Below, one piece after another: positions 50,806 through 60,393 of a stretch of DNA of 64,000 nucleotides. Under the pieces are notes generated by a model that was not told where the DNA came from, searched no databases, and saw only the letters and a program-made list of their open reading frames with translations. The position numbers were made by a program, and so were the translations under genes. Location: assembly GCA_017506865.1 (NCBI GenBank), contig JAFCMP010000001.1, positions 1 through 64,000 on the forward strand. Reading direction: 5' to 3'. The stretch's first letter is position 1. The number at the start of each line of letters is the position of its first letter. The stretch comes from Tribonema minus (Eukaryota; Sar; Xanthophyceae; Tribonematales; Tribonemataceae).

Positions 50806-51121
50806 TGGCGCTGAGCATTTTTGGGTACTGTGAGCCACAACACACAGGCGCGCTATCGCACGCACACACACAGACACGCGCACACACAGACACGCGATCG
50901 CACACATACACACGCACACACACATGCCAGCACGAGCGAGAGCGGTCGGCCGCATCCGCACGGGCCGGGTCGCGCGACGCGCGGGCACGCCGCGCCCCCG
51001 CCGCTCGGCCGACGGGCGCGGCGCGGAGCTCCCGGGGCCGGGGACCGCCTTCTCGTCTTCGAGAACGCGCGACCCGCCCACGGACGCGGCCGTCGCGTGG
51101 AGCGGCACTGACCGACGCGAG
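50806..51121. other. Intergenic, CA-rich
   Basis: Spacer with CACACACAGACACGCG-type microsatellite (50850-50930). Open frames here look like low-complexity extensions of the next gene. No gene supported. Confidence 0.45.
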
Positions 51122-52081
51122 ATGACGGCGGAGGCACCGCGCGACGGCCGCGAAGCGTCCGACGAGCGGGGGGCGAGGACTCCGTCTTCTGCGGAGCGGG
51201 ACGCCGCAGCCGCCGACGCGGGAGCGGGGCCGGACGCTGACCCGTCGCCCGCCCCCCGACGGCGCCGCGCGTCCAAGCGCAAGAGGACGCCGGATGGAGG
51301 GCTCGTCGAGGGCAGGTCGCTCATGCGGCCGCCGGGGACGTAGCTCCCCCCCGCGTCCCCCCTCTCCGCGGCGGAGAGGGCGCTGATGGGGGAGCTGTGC
51401 GGCCGCAGGAGGCTGGCGGTGTGCTACTACGAGGGGGCCCTGGCTCTGTGGATGAGGGTCAAGGCGGAGTACGCGGGGCGCGGGGGGGGCGGGGACGGGG
51501 CGGGCGGCGCGGACGGCGGCGCAGCGGCGCCCCTCCTGCAGCACCTGATCGTGGCCCTGGGGCTGTGCGTCAAGTACACGGGGCCCGCGGCTGTGGCCTA
51601 CGAGGCCGTCGGCGTCAGGTCCGCGGAGGCCGACGGGTGGGAGGGGGTGACGGCGGCGGAGCTGCTGTCGCGGGAGCTGGAGATGTGCACGAGGCTCGAC
51701 TGGCTGTTCTTCAGGACGGACGCGCCGGCGCCGACTCCCGGGGACGGCGTCGACGGCGGCGTCGCCGACGCGGACGCGGACGAGGACGAGGACGCGGACG
51801 CGGACGCGGACGTGGACGCGGACGGGGCCCCGGCCTCGCTCGAGGGAGGGGAGACGGATCAGGGGCGGAAGCGGAAGGCGCGGGAAGGCGAGGCCGTGTC
51901 CCCGCGGAGGGGCGCCGTGCCTCATTCTCTCTCGCCTCCCTTCAGCCCCGCCTCGTCGTCGCCCCCATCGTCGTCGTCATGGACCACGTCAGCATCGAGG
52001 ACGTCGACGCCCGCTCCGGAGACGCCCGCCGCCCCGTCCCCGACAGGCTGCGGGATCCTCGCCAGCGGTTCTGCGTGCTGA
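51122..52081 (+). CDS. Hypothetical protein with one in-frame TAG
   Basis: From ATG 51122 the frame is low complexity and basic (RRRRASKRKRTPDGG). It meets TAG at 51341-51343, then continues in the same frame into a well-structured part (LSAAERALMGELCGRRRLAVCYYEGALALWMRVKAEY; LLQHLIVALGLCVKYTGPAAVAYEAVG; SRELEMCTRLDWLFFRTD). An Asp/Ala acidic run follows. The last part overlaps the start of the next gene by about 100 bp, so the true stop may have been lost. If TAG terminates, the conserved part would need ATG 51386. Not recognised. Confidence 0.5.
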
Positions 52082-52638
52082 CCGTCGTGGCCCCCCGGGG
52101 CACGGGCCAGAGGTGCAAGGACATGCTCATCAGGATCCACGGCTGCAAGGAGACCGCCGAGGAGGCCAGCGCCTGGGCCCGCTCCCTGCGCGACAGCAAC
52201 GACTTCTACGACGTCTACGTCGCCAGCACCAACGAGTGGGTGCCCCTGCCCCCCGACGTCTCGACCGTCGAGGAGGTCGGCTTCACCGACAGGAGGGTGC
52301 AGGACATCCACGACAACTTCACGGCCTTCCTCAAGGGGGAGAAGGCGGAGATGGCGGAGAGGCTGGACCTGGCGCACAGGGAGAAGCAGGCGCGCCGCCT
52401 GAAGGAGGAGGCGGAGCCCGCCGAGGAGGTCGAGCCCGCCGAGGAGGTCGAGCCCGCCGAGGACGCGGAGCCCGACGAGGGCGCCGGCGCCAGCGCCGAG
52501 GAGAGCAAGGCGCGGTGGCCGTCGTCGCCGATGAAACATCTTACATGCACGCGCGCGCACAGCCACACGACCGCACTCGCGCACGTCTCTTGCCGGCTCC
52601 CTCCCTGCCCCGCGCGCGTACTCGAACACACTTGCGCG

Positions 52639-52697
<59 letters not shown>

Positions 52698-52944
52698 GCG
52701 CGCGCGCACACGCACGCACAGAACGTGCATTGAGGGTCGAAGGGCTCGGAGGAGCTGTGCTGCGGGTCAGGCGCCGACCCGCGCCGCGGCGCTTCTCGGT
52801 TGGAAGGGCGCCAGGGGGAGGCGGGGCAGGCCGTCCACGCCCTCTGCGGGAGGGCACCCGGCCGTCTTCACCAGCCACGCGGGCGCGCGGCCCTCGCGGT
52901 TGGCCACCTCGCCGCCGTCCTCCCGCACGAAGTGGTGGGTGTAG
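51979..52944 (+). CDS. DUF5832-like giant-virus protein, 3' end uncertain
   Basis: Conserved core from ATG 51979: DPRQRFCVLTVVAPRGTGQRCKDMLIRIHGCKETAEEASAWARSLRDSNDFYDVYVAST…WVPLPPD, then a charged helix (AEMAERLDLAHREKQARRLKEEAE) and a PAEEVEPAEEVE repeat. This matches a small family found in many giant viruses, function unknown. After about 52530 the open frame runs through a (CA)n microsatellite and the antisense of the next gene to 52944. A one-base shift would end it at TGA 52532-52534, which is the more natural end. Confidence 0.65.
52646..52695. repeat. (CA)n microsatellite
   Basis: About 22 CA units between convergent genes, flanked by CGCGCG. Confidence 0.9.
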
Positions 52945-53986
52945 CAGACGACGTGTCCCTCCGCCTCGAACAGGGACAGGACGTGAGCCATCGTCTCCAC
53001 GGGGAGGGGCTGCCCCGCGAGGAGCTCGAACGTGAGTACGCGCGGGTCGTTCGCAGCTCGCGCGACGCTGACCTCCGCGCCGCATGCGGCGGAGATCGTC
53101 CACGGCCCGTCGGAGTTCCGCGGGGACAGGGCGCACCGGTCGCTGCTCCCGAGGGCCCTCTCCAGAGCCGCCGCGGACCACGAGCCCGTCCCGGACCCCA
53201 CCGCCCACCGCGCGTACCGCAGGGGCCTCGAGTCAGTCTCCCGTCGCCTGCCCTCGTCCGCGGCCGCTCTGCGGCTGCGCGCCTCCCGGCGGGCCCGCTC
53301 GTCCTCCTCCCCCCCCGCGTCCCGCCGCGCTCCTTCCTCTTCGCGCCACAGCCGCTCCATCTCGCGCCTCCCCCGCCGAGCGTCCTCTGCGCGCTGCGCC
53401 TCCGCCCGCAGAGCGTCCTCCGCCCGCTGCGCCTCAGCCCGCCGAGCGTCCTCCGCCCGCTGCGCCTCCGCCCGCCGCTCTCGGCACTGCCTCTCGCCGT
53501 ACTCCACGCGGCAGGACAGGCAGTACGCCTCGTCCTCCATGTCGCTCGTCGCGCAGGCGTCGGAGAACCCCCTGCAGGTCTCCCGCAGTCCTCGCAGAGC
53601 GCGTCCTCGTTCATGTCGGGGATGACCCCGCCCGTCTCCTCCCACGCCAGCACGTCGCTCGCGCGGACCTCGAAGACGTTGTGCTCCCCGAACTCCGCGC
53701 GCAGGGCGGCAAGCTTCTCGAGGGAGCAGCGGTGAGTCACGTACACCTCGACGACGAAAGTCCTGCCGCCGACGTCCACGCGGTACACGCTCCCCGAAGC
53801 CGTCACCTGCAGCTCGACGAAGGGCGGGTCGGCGACGGCGTCGAATCGCGCCTCGCACACCCGGCGGCGGCACTTCCCGTTGCGGCACAGCCTGACGAAC
53901 GTCATCCGGCTCAGGAGCCTCTCCAGCACGGCCTTGGCCTCCAGGTGCTGATGCGACTCCGGGCTTCCCCCTCCGCCGGCCGCCAT
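52767..53986 (-). CDS. CoiA-like nuclease with coiled repeats
   Basis: The N-terminal domain (about residues 15-115) reads HLEAKAVLERLLSR…CRNGKCRRRVCEARFD…SVYRVDVGGRTFVVEVYVTHRCSLEKLAALRAEF. This is the arrangement of CoiA/DUF6035-like PD-(D/E)xK nucleases: a Cys-rich ribbon, then D-x(n)-E-V-x-VTH and a Lys. A Cys-rich stretch follows (CEDCG…CRGF…AYCLSCRVEYGERQC), then a heptad-like repeat RAEAQRAEDAR (three to four copies) and a C-terminal domain (FELLAGQPLPVETMAHVLSLFEAEGHVVCYTHHF). One frame change is needed near 53595 inside the Cys-rich stretch (GGG, one G short). Function in the virus unknown; DNA processing is likely. Confidence 0.6.
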
Positions 53987-54281
53987 GGAGCATCTCGACC
54001 CGGGCGCGTGCGCGAAGTGACGCGCCCTGATGCCGCTGCCGCATTTCGAGGCACGTGCAGCCCTCGAGCCCGGGACGCGGGCTCACTACTCTCCGGTCTC
54101 GGTCCCTGGCCAGCCGCATGACGACGGCGCCGGAGGTGGTCGGGGGCGCGGCGGCAGCTGGATGTGAGCGGTCCGCGCGCGGACGGAATGCTCGGAAGGC
54201 GCCGGAATGCGCGTCCGGCGTCATCGCCCGCGGCCCGATCCCTTCGCGCGGACGCACCGGGTCCTCACTCGGAGCACGGCC

Positions 54282-55129
54282 ATGGCGCTCAAGCGCAGCA
54301 CCGCGGAGGAGATGCTCCCCGTCAAGCGCATGCGGAGTTGCCTGGACGAGTCTAAGCCGTCGGACCGGAGGCGCCCGACGAGTGCGGCAATCTGAGAGCG
54401 CTGTGCGGGGGCGGCCTGCCGGACGTGCCGGCCCTGTGCGCGATGCTGGCCTCTCCGGAGGGCTGGGGAGACGACGGGCTCGGACTCTTGCGCCGCCACG
54501 CCGTCGCCAGCGTCCTCTCGGCGTTCCTGAGGGAGTCCGACGCGAAGATGATCTACCTGATCCGGGCGTACCGGGCTGTCCCCCCGGGATGCCGCGGGCC
54601 CCTTCACGTGTGGGTGTTCGCTCACCGCGGGCACTGGCTCCAGGGAGCTCTGAACGATGCGGCGCTGAAGGTCGACGACGACCGAAACTCCACGTGGGGT
54701 ATCTGGTACCGCCACCACGACGCGGTGCACGAGGACGTCGACGCGGCGGTGCGAAGCCTGCTGCCGTATCACCGGCCGCAGCAGCTGGACGGAGACTGCG
54801 CGGCCGTCCACTACAACAATGCCGCCCGCAAGAGGCCCGCGTCGCGCCACGAGCTGCGACCGGAGCCGTCGCTGCACGCCGTCGCCGGCGAGTACTCCGG
54901 GCTGCTGGACGACATGGAGAGCGTCATCGGCGTGATGGAGGGCCTCGTCAGGACGGATCTCACATCGTCTACCCCGACCAGGATCGCCCGCGATCTGAAG
55001 GGCCTGCGCGCAGACATCGCCGGGAAACGAGAGGCCCTGGAGCCCCACCTGGGCGTACCCGCGCTGGCCGCCATGGCCCGCGCCGCGATGCCGCCGTGGC
55101 AGCACGCGCACTCCGGCAGCTGGTGGTGA
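54282..55129 (+). CDS. Hypothetical protein
   Basis: ATG 54282 (MALKRSTAEEMLPVKRMRSCLDE) leads, after a one-base shift near 54362, into a globular frame of about 250 residues (LCAMLASPEGWGDDGLGLLRRHAVASVLSAFL…, MIYLIRAYRAVPPGCRGPLHVWVFAHRGHWLQGALND, YRHHDAVHEDVDAAVRSLLPYH). The C-terminus is helical. Not recognised. Confidence 0.5.
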
Positions 55130-55238
55130 GGGCGTAGATGAAGAAGCGAGGAAACGGCGAGACGTCAGTCGGGGCAGCAATCGCGGCGGCGAGCCTGGAG
55201 CGAGAGAGGGACGGGGCGAGCGAAAATGGCGTCCGTTC

Positions 55239-55664
55239 TCATTCACTGTTCGCGTGTGAGTCCGCGCGCGTGCGTCCGTACTCGCCCTCGACGCCGCATC
55301 CGCTCCCCCCCGCTTCCGTCGTCCTCGGCCGCCCCTTCTCCTGCTCTGACCCTGTCAGACCGTGAAGCCGCAGCGCCCGCCCCCGCTCCCGCTCCCGCTC
55401 CTCCGCCGCCCTGCCCTCGTCGGCTCGCAGCGCGGCCTCGCGTGCGCGACGCCTGGCGGCCGCCATCGCGCGCACCGCCACAGCCCTGGTCTCCCTCGCC
55501 CTCAGGTAGCTCAGGTGAGCGGCCAGGGCGCTCTGCTCGACCGCAGCGCACTCCTGCGCTGCGATGAGGGCGTCCCACTCCTGCGCGGACCGCGCCGGCG
55601 CCGGTCCCTCGCCGTCGTCCCCCTCGATGACGAAGGCGCCGCGATCGCGATCGGCTCCGTCCAT
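55239..55664 (-). CDS. Hypothetical helical protein
   Basis: About 141 residues from ATG 55664. Acidic start, then a long Ala/Arg helix (ALIAAQECAAVEQSALAAHLSYLRARETRAVAVRAMAAARRR) and a charged tail. No domain recognised. Confidence 0.45.
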   Translation of the reverse strand: MDGADRDRGAFVIEGDDGEGPAPARSAQEWDALIAAQECAAVEQSALAAHLSYLRARETRAVAVRAMAAARRRAREAALRADEGRAAEERERERGRALRLHGLTGSEQEKGRPRTTEAGGSGCGVEGEYGRTRADSHANSE

Positions 55665-55796
55665 CTCTCTCGCCGCTCTGCACTACAGTGCGAGGGCGAG
55701 TACGAGGGCGAGTACCAGGTTGCCCGGGGGTGTCCCAACTATGAGATCGTATACCTACCTACCCACCTCATGCCCTAGATCCGGCACTCCGAACTA

Positions 55797-56340
55797 AACC
55801 CTAGTTGGGACGCCGGGGGCTGTTTCCCTGAAATCGAGGGGATGTCTTAGGCCCCAACCCATGGGTGTGGGTCTCCCGACTTTTGCCAGATGGTCTGGGT
55901 TGACAGGAGGTGTCCCGACTAGGGTTCGCAGTAACTAGGTGAAGGGATGGGTCGTACACCTACCTACCCAACTCACACCCTAGATCCTGCATCCGGCAAG
56001 AAACCCTAGTCGGGACACCGGGGCTGTTTCCCTGAAATCGAGGGGATGTCTAAGGCCCCCACCCATGGGTGTGGGTCTCCCGACTTTTGCCAGGTGGTCT
56101 GGGTTGAAAGGAGGTGTCCCGACTAGGGTTCGCAGTAACTAGGTCTAAAGGGATGGGTTGTATACCTACCTACCCCCCCGACGAACCCTAGATTCTGCAT
56201 CCGGCAAGAAACCCTAGTCGGGACACCCGGGGGCTGATTCAGTGAAATCGAGGGGATGTCTTAGTCCCCCACCCATGGGTGTGGGTCTCCCGACTTTTGC
56301 CAGATGGCCTGGGTTGACAGGAGGTGTCCCGACTAGGGCT
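55797..56340 (-). repeat. 130 bp palindrome-ended repeats, cluster 5 (3 copies, inverted)
   Basis: Copies at 55797-55926, 56002-56130 and 56210-56340, in the opposite orientation to clusters 1-4 (core reads GCCAGATGGTCTGGGTTG and ACCCATGGGTGTGGGT). Period 205-208 bp. Spacers contain GTACACCTACCTACC, the reverse complement of the spacer motif in cluster 4. End mismatches occur at both outer tips (CTAGTTGGG and ACTAGGGCTT). Confidence 0.95.
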
Positions 56341-56498
56341 TGTGTATCGAACTAGGGCTAGAGCGACTCGTACTCGGTCACACACGCGCGCTCACGCCAG
56401 CACAGCACTCCCACACGCGCACGCGCAGGCAGAGCCGCACCCTCGCCACCGCTCACGCCGAAGGGCGCACGAACGCGCGGGGGGCAACACGCACACGC

Positions 56499-56538
<40 letters not shown>

Positions 56539-56679
56539 GCGAACACGAGAGCGCGAGTGGGGAAGAGGCGAGGAGTTCATTCGTCCGGCGCGTACGGCGG
56601 CGGCGGCGGCACCCGCCCGCCCTCCCGCCCCGCGTTTTTCTAGAGCGCCCCTGAGCGAAGATCGGAGGGCATCGAGACG
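56341..56679. other. Intergenic with (CA)n microsatellite and T-rich promoter element
   Basis: (CA)n at 56491-56535; TTTTTCTAG at 56635-56643, 37 nt before the next ATG. The 3.7 kb open minus-strand frame across this stretch is antisense shadow. Confidence 0.5.
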
Positions 56680-57093
56680 ATGGAGTCCGTCATCGCCAGG
56701 GCCGCCGCCGCCCCCTCGTCCGCCGCCGACCTGGACCCCGCCGGGTTCTCGGCTTACTCCGCGCTCTTCGACACCAAGCTCGGCCTCGCGGCGGTGACGT
56801 CCGCGGCCTGCTTCCTCGTGGGGGTCGCCGTCGAGCCCCCCTTCCTGCTCGAGAGGACCGACGACCCCATGAAAGAGCCCAAGGTGTCCTTCCTGTACGC
56901 CGGGGTGACGGCGGTCGCCGCGGGGCTCGCGGTGCTGGCCTTCCCCGCGGGCGCGGCGGCGACGGCGCTGGTGCGGCGTGGCCCGCCCGGCTCGGGCGCG
57001 GCGGCGGCGGCCGGTCCCGTCCCCGCCGTCGCCTCCTCGCCGCAGCCGGCGTTCCCCTTCCCCGCGAGCCCCGCCCCCGGGGCCTCCTTCTAG
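56680..57093 (+). CDS. Two-TM membrane protein
   Basis: 137 residues. TM segments near residues 35-55 (LGLAAVTSAACFLVGVAVEPPF) and 72-100 (FLYAGVTAVAAGLAVLAFPAGAAATALV), then an Ala/Pro tail. Short membrane proteins of this form are common in giant-virus virions. Its stop overlaps that of the convergent gene by four bases. Confidence 0.6.
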   Translation: MESVIARAAAAPSSAADLDPAGFSAYSALFDTKLGLAAVTSAACFLVGVAVEPPFLLERTDDPMKEPKVSFLYAGVTAVAAGLAVLAFPAGAAATALVRRGPPGSGAAAAAGPVPAVASSPQPAFPFPASPAPGASF

Positions 57094-58277
57094 ACGCGCC
57101 TCAGCTCGACGATCTTGTCCGGTTTGGCGGTCGCCCACGACTCGATGCGCGCGGCGGCGGCGGCGGCTTCCTGATCGGCGGCGGGTGCGGGAGCGGCAGC
57201 GGCGGCGGCCGAGGGAGCGGGGGCGGGCGTCGGAGGCGCCGCCGCCGTCGCCGGCGCCGCGCCGTCGCCCGCCCCGCCCTCCCCTCCTTCGCCGTCGCCC
57301 TCGTCCACGCCCTCCTCGTCGCCCTCGCCCTCGTCCTCGTCTACGTCCTCGTCGCCGTCCTCGCCGTCGTCGCGGTCCTCCTCCTCCTCCTCGGGATCTC
57401 CTCCGCCGCCCCCCTCCGACACCACCTCGATCAGGTACGCCGAGAACAGAGCCAGGGCCGCCAGGGCCCGCGCCCTGTCGGGGTCGCCCGTCATCTCGCA
57501 GCCGAACGCGGACCACAGCGCGGTCTCCCCGTCCGCCGCGGCGCCGGCGCCGGGCCCGCCGGACCCGCCGTACACGCGCGAGGCCACCGTCGACCAGACG
57601 TCCAGGTTCTCGGGGTCGAACGCGGACTCGAAGGGGCGCGTCCCCGTCGCGGCGGCGGCGTCCAGGGCGAGGGCCGCGGCCTCCGCCCTCAGCTCCCTCT
57701 CCGACCGCTGACCGGTCAGGAAGCCCAGGACCCTCGCGTTGCCCCCCCCCGGGGCCGCCTCGGCCCTCTCCCTCATCGTGCGCAGCGCGTCCGACGAGCA
57801 GAAGCTGCGCGCCGAGTAGCGGGGGGCGTCGCTGCCCGAGGGCGAGAAGCACTGGCGGAAGAGGGCCCCCGCGAAGACCCTCCCGGGGGCGTCCCCGGGC
57901 CTCCACGACGACAGCGAGCAGGCCAGGCAGTCCAGCATGCGCCTCGAGGGGGCGAGGTGGTCGAGGGCCGCCGCGCGGCGGGCGGCGGCGCAGTAGCGGA
58001 GGACCCCTCGCTCGGCGGCCCGGGCGTCGTCTCCCCCCGCCGCCCCGGCGTCGCAGATCCGCGCGACGGCGCGGACGGAGTCCGCCAGCGCCAGCGCCGC
58101 GTGGGAAGAGCCGGACCCCTCGAGGACGCGGACGGCGGCTTCGACGGCGCCGGGGACGTCGGGTCCGTCGTCCGCGGCGGCGGCGGCGGCGGCGCCTCCC
58201 CCGTCGGACGCTCCCGCGGCGCTCCTCAGCAGCCGCCCCAGGGGGGGCGCCCTCCCTCTGCCTACGCGACCCGGCAT
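57090..58277 (-). CDS. Hypothetical protein with acidic C-terminal region
   Basis: About 395 residues. Helical domain with several Cys (RYCAAARRAAALDHLAPSRRMLDCLACSLSSW…, YSARSFCSSDALRTMRERAE), a block FESAFDPENLDVWSTVASRVYGG, a hydrophobic helix (ALAALALFSAYLIEVV), then a long Glu/Asp run and an Ala/Pro linker ending RIESWATAKPDKIVELRRV. Not recognised; a virion or regulatory protein is possible. Confidence 0.55.
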   Translation of the reverse strand: MPGRVGRGRAPPLGRLLRSAAGASDGGGAAAAAAADDGPDVPGAVEAAVRVLEGSGSSHAALALADSVRAVARICDAGAAGGDDARAAERGVLRYCAAARRAAALDHLAPSRRMLDCLACSLSSWRPGDAPGRVFAGALFRQCFSPSGSDAPRYSARSFCSSDALRTMRERAEAAPGGGNARVLGFLTGQRSERELRAEAAALALDAAAATGTRPFESAFDPENLDVWSTVASRVYGGSGGPGAGAAADGETALWSAFGCEMTGDPDRARALAALALFSAYLIEVVSEGGGGGDPEEEEEDRDDGEDGDEDVDEDEGEGDEEGVDEGDGEGGEGGAGDGAAPATAAAPPTPAPAPSAAAAAAPAPAADQEAAAAAARIESWATAKPDKIVELRRV

Positions 58278-58328
58278 GGAGCTCTCGTGGCATGGGGGGA
58301 GAGAGAAAACGGACGGGGGGGGGGGCGG

Positions 58329-58648
58329 TCACGACGCCGCCGCCGCGGGCTCCGCCTCCACCAGCAGCCCCAGGACGACGCCCGCGACCAGCGAGCCCGC
58401 CGCCATGTTCCACCCGGGGTCCTCCCTGCCCCTCCTGAGGCTCCTGACGCGGGCCATGCAGAACATCATCCCCCCTATCCCCCAGAGCAGGGCCTCCAGG
58501 TCGCGGTCGAAGGGGATCTCGAGCCTCGCGCGGAGGTCCGAGGCGTGCGCCAGGGCGACGGCGGCCGCGGACGACGACGCGCGCCTCGCGGCGGGGACAG
58601 CGATCAGGGCGGCGGCCGCGGCGAGCGCCAGCGCGTCGAAGGGAGAGA

Positions 58649-58683
<35 letters not shown>

Positions 58684-58685
58684 AT
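58329..58685 (-). CDS. Small membrane protein with poly-Ser start
   Basis: 118 residues from ATG 58685 (M followed by 11 Ser, encoded by a GTC/TCG-type microsatellite). Hydrophobic segments at about residues 20-38 and 95-115 (MAAGSLVAGVVLGLLVE), with a loop ALLWGIGGMMFCMARVRSL. GAAATATATTT-type element 36 nt upstream supports this start. Confidence 0.55.
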
Positions 58686-58720
58686 GGAGCGCGGCGGAGA
58701 GCGAGGCGATACGCGAAACT

Positions 58721-58731
58721 GAAATATATTT
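58721..58731 (-). promoter_or_regulatory. AT-rich promoter element AAATATATTTC
   Basis: Near-palindromic AT island between the helicase stop and the start of the small membrane gene at 58685. Confidence 0.45.
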
Positions 58732-58784
58732 ACGGCTCCGGGCCCCCCCTCCGTCGCCCCCACTCCGTCGCGTCGCGCCTGCCT

Positions 58785-60332
58785 CTATCCGGCGCCGGGA
58801 GGGGACGGGGGAGGGGGCAGAGGCCTCCTCAGCTCGTCGCAGTCCGTGACGGTCCCACCCATCCCCCGCATGATCCGCCTGCGCTTGGCGTGCATGCCCT
58901 CGAACAGCGGGACCCCGTCGACGAGGTCGACCACCAGCGGGGGCATGCCCCCGGTGCGGAAGAGCCTGCCGACGACCTGCGTGATGACCGCCTCCCCGCT
59001 CCTCGGGGTCAGCAGCAGCACCGTGTCGAGGCTGGGGACGTCCAGCCCCTCCGCCGCGCACCCGTAGCTCGCGAGGATGACGTCCCTGCCCTCCGCGGCC
59101 TTCCTGTCCGCGGGCTTGGCGGAGCCCGTGAGGAACCCCCAGGTGTAGTCCCCCAGCCGCGTCGACAGGTCGCTCAGCAGGGCGACGCGGTCGCTCAGCA
59201 CCAGGACCTTGCGGCCCTTGCCGACGCAGAGCCTGATCCACGCGCCGGCCAGCTCCTGACGGCGGACCGCCCGGGGCTCCGAGAAGTCGCACGTCAGGGA
59301 GGTCATGGCCGAGATGTTGTCGACCCTGCGGCCGCCCTTGGAGATGCTGATGGTGCGCACGGGGCCGGGGTCGAGCCTGACGGCGATGGCCCTCAGGTCC
59401 CTCCGCGACTCCCTCCGCGTCTCGTGCACGACGGGGCCTATGCACCACCCCAGGAAGACGTGCAGGCCGTCCGCCCTGACGGGCGTCGCGCTGAGACCCA
59501 CCCTGTAGCGGCAGCCTATCCTGGCGACGGCCGCGCTCAGGGCGGGGGCGGCCACCCTGTGGCGCTCGTCCGCGATCATCAGACCGCACCCGTGGGGGGG
59601 GTACTCCCTGAAGGCGACGGACTGGAGGGAGGCGATGACGTGGGTGCGGCCCTCGACGTCGAAGGCGTCCGCCCGTATCTCCCCGACGCTGGCGTCCGGG
59701 ACGTACTGCGCGATGGCTGCCTTCCACTGGGCGGCGAGCACGGAGGTGTGGACGACGATCGCGGCGCGCACCCCCATCCTCCTGCACAGCTCCAGGGCGG
59801 CGACGGTCTTGCCGAAGCCGCACGGCAGGACGACGACCCCGCCTCCCCCGAGGGGGGACGAGCGGAGGCGGGACTCGAGGGCGGCCAGGGCCTCCGTCTG
59901 GTGGGGTCTCAGCGCGCGCAGACGCAGGGGAGGGGTGGAGGCGGCGGCGCACGGGGGCTGGGCGTCGACCACGGCCTCCGCCCCCGCCCCCGCCCCCGCC
60001 CTCGCCCCCGCCCCCCCGGGGCCGGCGAGCCTCTCCAGCCCCCACGCCTTGGGCACCTCCATCCATCCCGGATCCCCGTCCCCGCAGGGGGACCACGCCC
60101 TCAGGGTCTGGGGCTCGCTCAGGGGGCTGAGGGGCTTCGCCAGGACGGTGAGGGCGGCTTCCGCCGCGGGGTCTCGGGGTATCCTGAGGGTCTGCGCGAG
60201 GCGGAGGGGGGCGGGGGCGGACGGCGGCGATGCGGAGGGGGAGGGGAGCGGGGATTGAGCCCCCGGCGCCCCCCTTCCGGCCCCCGTCGCCGAACCCCGC
60301 GGGGCCGGCGGAGATCGCGGCGCGGTGGTCAT
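58785..60332 (-). CDS. A18/XPB-like superfamily 2 helicase
   Basis: 515 residues from ATG 60332. Motif order: Q-like RPHQTEAL (142-149), Walker A LPCGFGKT (169-176), Ia VVHTSVLAAQW, II ADERH (254-258, a DEAH-type box with Arg), III SATP (281-284), IV VLVLSDRVALL, V AAEGLDVP (426-433), VI QVVGRLFR (452-459). This is the layout of poxvirus A18-like and XPB-like helicases used in giant-virus transcription termination or repair. The N-terminal 130 residues are Pro/Ala-rich. No frameshift. Divergent from the gene at 60394, with a T6GTG element between them. Confidence 0.85.
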   Translation of the reverse strand: MTTAPRSPPAPRGSATGAGRGAPGAQSPLPSPSASPPSAPAPLRLAQTLRIPRDPAAEAALTVLAKPLSPLSEPQTLRAWSPCGDGDPGWMEVPKAWGLERLAGPGGAGARAGAGAGAEAVVDAQPPCAAASTPPLRLRALRPHQTEALAALESRLRSSPLGGGGVVVLPCGFGKTVAALELCRRMGVRAAIVVHTSVLAAQWKAAIAQYVPDASVGEIRADAFDVEGRTHVIASLQSVAFREYPPHGCGLMIADERHRVAAPALSAAVARIGCRYRVGLSATPVRADGLHVFLGWCIGPVVHETRRESRRDLRAIAVRLDPGPVRTISISKGGRRVDNISAMTSLTCDFSEPRAVRRQELAGAWIRLCVGKGRKVLVLSDRVALLSDLSTRLGDYTWGFLTGSAKPADRKAAEGRDVILASYGCAAEGLDVPSLDTVLLLTPRSGEAVITQVVGRLFRTGGMPPLVVDLVDGVPLFEGMHAKRRRIMRGMGGTVTDCDELRRPLPPPPSPPGAG

Positions 60333-60353
60333 CTCGCTGCCGCGCGGGCGAGG

Positions 60354-60362
60354 TTTTTTGTG
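60354..60362 (+). promoter_or_regulatory. T-rich element TTTTTTGTG
   Basis: Thirty-two nt before ATG 60394 and about 22 nt from the divergent helicase start; may serve one or both genes. Confidence 0.5.
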
Positions 60363-60393
60363 TCCGGCGACGAGCGACGCGCGGCGAGTGAGG

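Noticed and set aside
18368..56340. CRISPR array interpretation of the regular repeats
   Set aside because: Repeats are 130 bp with short, similar spacers; no variable spacer content and no cas genes.
56392..60096. A 1234-codon open minus-strand frame
   Set aside because: Arg/Gly low-complexity translation lying antisense or out of frame to better-supported genes; a product of very high GC.
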